Source: CBDAPI01 sp964565865 (lineage in GTDB: Bacteria; Acidobacteriota; UBA6911; RPQK01; CBDAPI01). From it: a stretch of 64,000 bases of DNA. The stretch covers positions 1 through 64,000 of the forward strand of contig CAZMGM010000007.1 of NCBI GenBank assembly GCA_964565865.1. Direction: 5' to 3'. Under the pieces are notes generated by a model. It had not been told where the DNA came from. It did no database searches and saw only the letters and a program-made list of their open reading frames with translations. The translations under genes were made by a program, and so were the position numbers. Shown here in pieces: positions 61,184 through 64,000 of this stretch; positions within the stretch are counted from its first letter, which is position 1, and each line of letters starts with the position of its first letter.

Positions 61184-61342
61184 ACGGCAAGAACAGGCGA
61201 ATCATTCAAGCGGATCCTCTCGGGAATTGTCAAGGATGGTCGCCACTCCGAGGCGCCTCCCACATTGCGCCAGTGTAGCTCCTGCCCCTTCCCGGTTGCT
61301 GCACCACTTTCAATCTGCAACAGCGCTAGGCGAGGACGCGGC

Positions 61343-61370
61343 CTAGAATATAGAACCTGGAACCTCTATA
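61343..61370. repeat. CTAGAAC-type heptamer tract before mutL
   Basis: Units CTAGAAT, ATAGAAC, CTGGAAC, CTCTATA follow one another at 7-base steps, just upstream of the mutL ATG. A similar run lies at 54982-55002. Confidence 0.4.
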
Positions 61371-61378
61371 CTCGCCCC

Positions 61379-63223
61379 ATGGGGCGGGTCCGCATTCTTC
61401 CCGACGTTCTGGCCCATAAGATCGCAGCAGGCGAAATCGTGGACCGGCCCGCCTCGGTGGTCAAGGAACTCCTGGAAAACGCCCTGGACGCCGAGGCCAC
61501 AAGAATCCAAATCAAGATCGAGAATGGAGGCAAACGACTCATCTCCGTACGCGACGACGGATTCGGTATGTCAGCAGAAGACGCCAGAACGGCCTTCCAG
61601 CATCATGCCACCAGCAAGATCAGCAGCTTCGAGGATCTGAGCCGGATCGCAACACTTGGGTTTCGGGGAGAGGCACTGCCTTCGATTGCTGCAGTTTCCC
61701 GCCTCCGCCTCCGCACTGTGGAACGAAGTGATGCTCTCGAGCCCCGAGCCGGGTTCGAACTCGCCTTTGAGGGAGGCAAGCTGGATTCGAGCTGCGCGGT
61801 CTCCTGGCCGGAGGGTACAGAGGTTGAGGTTCGTGAGCTTTTTTACAACGTGCCGGCCCGGCGAAAATTCATGAAGACCGTCGCCACCGAAATCGGACAC
61901 ATCAGCAAGCAGGTAACCCATCACGCTCTGGCCCGGCCCGGCGTCGAATTCCAGCTGCACCACCAGCGCCGTCCCTTGATCGAGGCGACCGCCGTGGAGT
62001 CGCTGGAAGATCGCGTCTACCAGATCCTGGGCGGGGACTTCCTGGAAAACCTGACCGGGATCGATTACCAGCACGACGGGGTTCGCATCACAGGGTATAC
62101 TTCCCTTCCCCATGAGCAACGCAGCACGTCACGCTCCCAGTACCTCTTTGTCAATGGCCGGGTGGTCCGTGACCGCGTCATGGCCCATGCCATCCGCCTC
62201 GCCTATCAGGACCTCATCCCCAGTGCCTCCCATCCAGTAGTGCTGCTTTTCCTGGGGATGGACCCCGCCGAGGTGGATGTCAACGTGCATCCGAACAAGA
62301 CGGAAATCCGCTTTCGTGATTCCAACCGGGTCCACCGATCCATCTACAACGCTCTAGAAGAGTCCCTTCTGCGCCCCCGCGAGACTCTGGGTGAGCTAGC
62401 TCGCGATGTTCCCCTGAGTCATCTGCGCACCCGGGAATTGCCCGGCCACCAGCAAAATGTAGCCCGCAGCATCGAGAAGTTCTTTCAGCGCAATCCGGAC
62501 AGTTCCCTGGGTTTCCGGGAGCTGCGCCACGGAGCGGGTAGCGGGCTGCCTGTGTCTTTCCCGGCTCCTGTTGCTTTTTCGGGAGACGACCCACACCGGT
62601 GCAACATCCCTGAAACTGCGGATCTGAGCCCCATTCCGATCGTGCTGGGCCAGTTTGTGGAGAGCTTTGTGGTAGCGGTGGATCGGGAGGGCGTGATGCT
62701 GATCGACCAGCACGTGGCCCACGAACGGATCCTCTACGACCAGGCTTTGAGGACGATGACCAGCGGTGAAAAGACGCCAACCCAGAGACTTCTGATTCCA
62801 CAAACTATTGAGCTGACAGCCGAGCAGAAGGCATCGCTGGTGCCACTTCTCGACCACCTCAACTCCAACGGGTTCGAGGTGGAGTGGTTTGGAGACAGAA
62901 CCATTGCCGTGAAAGGAGTCCCTACGGTGGCCAAGGATTGTCGGGAGCTTCCCGGTCTGATCGAAGAGATTATCGCTTCGGTGGAGATAGACCCCTCCAG
63001 CCCAGCAACAGGGGCCGAAACGCAACGGCTGCGGGAGAAAATCGCCATCAGCCTATCCTGCCGGTCGGCCATCAAAATCAACACGCCGCTCTCTGCTGAG
63101 AAGATGTGCTGGCTCGTAGATGAGCTATTCCGCTGTGCAAACCCCTACACCTGTCCCCACGGTCGGCCCATCACGCTGCGCATGAACATCGAAGACGTGC
63201 TGCGCGGGTTCAAGAGGATCTGA
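61379..63223 (+). CDS. mutL: DNA mismatch repair protein MutL
   Basis: About 614 residues, the only plus-strand gene. GHKL ATPase motifs: ELLENALDAEATRI, DDGFGM and GFRGEALPSIAAVS. The C-terminal part has LIDQHVAHERILYD, a close relative of the DQHA(X)2E(X)4E endonuclease motif, and CPHGRP plus SCRSAIK as further metal-site motifs. It acts with MutS and the beta clamp in mismatch repair. The ATG at 61379 begins the MGRVRILPDVLAHKIAAGEI signature; an open stretch upstream runs through the antisense of the tRNA and is rejected. Confidence 0.95.
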   Translation: MGRVRILPDVLAHKIAAGEIVDRPASVVKELLENALDAEATRIQIKIENGGKRLISVRDDGFGMSAEDARTAFQHHATSKISSFEDLSRIATLGFRGEALPSIAAVSRLRLRTVERSDALEPRAGFELAFEGGKLDSSCAVSWPEGTEVEVRELFYNVPARRKFMKTVATEIGHISKQVTHHALARPGVEFQLHHQRRPLIEATAVESLEDRVYQILGGDFLENLTGIDYQHDGVRITGYTSLPHEQRSTSRSQYLFVNGRVVRDRVMAHAIRLAYQDLIPSASHPVVLLFLGMDPAEVDVNVHPNKTEIRFRDSNRVHRSIYNALEESLLRPRETLGELARDVPLSHLRTRELPGHQQNVARSIEKFFQRNPDSSLGFRELRHGAGSGLPVSFPAPVAFSGDDPHRCNIPETADLSPIPIVLGQFVESFVVAVDREGVMLIDQHVAHERILYDQALRTMTSGEKTPTQRLLIPQTIELTAEQKASLVPLLDHLNSNGFEVEWFGDRTIAVKGVPTVAKDCRELPGLIEEIIASVEIDPSSPATGAETQRLREKIAISLSCRSAIKINTPLSAEKMCWLVDELFRCANPYTCPHGRPITLRMNIEDVLRGFKRI

Positions 63224-63424
63224 GCGCCTCTGCGCCCGGAACAGGGGGTGTTCCCTCCATCTCTGTAGCGCTTCCAGGGCTGGGAACCCAGTGGGCCTGT
63301 ATCGAATCCCGAGCTAGCTTCAGAGCGTCAATCAGAACAAACCGATAACGCTCTACGACAAACCCTGCCAGGAATGCCGTATCGTAAGGGACTAGGTGAC
63401 GGGTTGGAAAGGCTCGACCCAGCG

Positions 63425-64000
63425 CTAATCGGCCAGATAGTTCTCCAGGGCTGACCTTTTGATTCGATAAGAGCACCCGATCTTCTTGGCCGGGAGATCT
63501 CCCGATTCGATGACGGCGAGAACATCATCCCTAGAGACACGAAGGGCCGCAGCTATCTGGTCTTGATCGAGTATCTCCGGAATGGCCGGTTTTCGACCGA
63601 CCGAAGGCGCTTCGGGCGTCAGCTTCTGAACGCCCACAAACGGTGGCGTGGCCTGCATTCCCAGTGCTCCCCCCCGCTGTTGCAGCATCTGCTGGGCAAT
63701 CGCCAGCCCCACTGCCATTTCTGTGGCCAGTCCCCCAGCACCTCCGCTGCCCGACTCCATCCCCTCGGCCATCTGACACTTCACGTAATCGTTGAGGTTG
63801 CCCACGACGGCCATGCTGGTCCGCTTATCCATTGCCTCCTCGACCTCAGGCGGAATGGAAACGTTCTCCACGATAAAGCTGGCAATCTCGATTCCGTACT
63901 TGGCCGACATCATCGGGGTGATCAGCGGAAGCAGGGCCTCTCCCAACTCCGTAAAGCGGGTGGCCGCATCCAGAACCGGGATGTTGGCAGTGGCCAGAGC
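63425..64000 (-). CDS. partial SPFH/band-7-like protein with C-terminal excisionase-type helix-turn-helix
   Basis: The visible 190 residues are the C-terminal part; the gene continues beyond the window edge. LPLITPMMSAKYGIEIASFI and VENVSIPPEVEEAMDKRTSM match the end of the SPFH domain of YdjI-like virion-core-type proteins. A glycine-rich linker follows (GGAGGLATEMAVGLAIAQQM), then a helix-turn-helix of the excisionase/MerR-like type (QIAAALRVSRDDVLAVIESG, then KRSALENYL). Relatives usually end in a zinc ribbon, so the HTH is unusual. Confidence 0.75.
   Translation of the reverse strand, partial: ALATANIPVLDAATRFTELGEALLPLITPMMSAKYGIEIASFIVENVSIPPEVEEAMDKRTSMAVVGNLNDYVKCQMAEGMESGSGGAGGLATEMAVGLAIAQQMLQQRGGALGMQATPPFVGVQKLTPEAPSVGRKPAIPEILDQDQIAAALRVSRDDVLAVIESGDLPAKKIGCSYRIKRSALENYLAD

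Noticed and set aside
61052..61378. N-terminal extension of mutL
   Set aside because: It would read through the antisense of tRNA-Glu; MutL similarity starts at ATG 61379.
63210..63476. 88-codon minus frame after mutL
   Set aside because: Overlaps both mutL's end and the SPFH-HTH gene; composition not convincing.

Overview
This 64 kb window comes from a Gram-negative bacterium. It carries an outer-membrane polysaccharide export protein (Wza type) and a Wzc-type tyrosine autokinase. Three runs of exactly ten N, all inside genes, point to a scaffolded draft or metagenome assembly. Taxonomy cannot be fixed from the sequence. Base composition, the fused aspartokinase/diaminopimelate decarboxylase and the heptamer-periodic intergenic repeats would fit an Acidobacteriota-like or related environmental lineage, but that is only a guess.

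Positions 56 to 50827 form one very large surface-polysaccharide locus, read entirely on the minus strand. Transcription starts near 50.9 kb with wzc (48506-50827) and wza (45940-46977). It then passes through a C-methylated amino-sugar block (40486-45243) and a nonulosonic-acid block of the legionaminic type (29067-38714: LegB, LegI, LegG, a CMP-sugar synthetase, a PtmE-like nucleotidyltransferase, two SDRs and three Gfo/Idh/MocA oxidoreductases). Next come a PglK-like ABC exporter (27070-28842) and a glycosyltransferase and polymerase block (11616-27050) that includes an asparagine-synthase-type amidotransferase and an unusual SDR-Gfo fusion. A uronate-modification pair follows (7325-10553: glucuronyl C5-epimerase plus a Zn-dehydrogenase/Gfo fusion). 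The locus ends with the chain-start and ligation genes (377-7227: phosphoglycosyl transferase, GT4, a geranylgeranyl-reductase-like flavoprotein, O-antigen ligase family protein, UDP-GlcNAc 2-epimerase, TPR protein). The picture is a complex acidic heteropolysaccharide assembled on a polyprenyl carrier. No Wzx was found, so the ABC protein is the only candidate flippase.

The locus shows repeated gene turnover. A DegT aminotransferase remnant lies between wza and an epimerase. A winged-helix regulator is broken by a stop and frameshifts. A methyltransferase is frameshifted just before its SAM motif, and a zinc-ribbon N-terminus has lost its methyltransferase body. No LegC or LegH is recognisable in the nonulosonate block, which suggests a variant 9-carbon sugar.

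From 51.2 kb onward the genes are housekeeping: a lysC-lysA fusion (split by an N gap), an exported protein of unknown function, a two-subunit sulfopyruvate-type decarboxylase, class I fumarase, an acyl desaturase overlapping a cyclopropane fatty acid synthase, tRNA-Glu(CTC), mutL (the only plus-strand gene) and a partial SPFH protein ending in an excisionase-type helix-turn-helix. Intergenic spaces carry heptamer-periodic repeats of two kinds.
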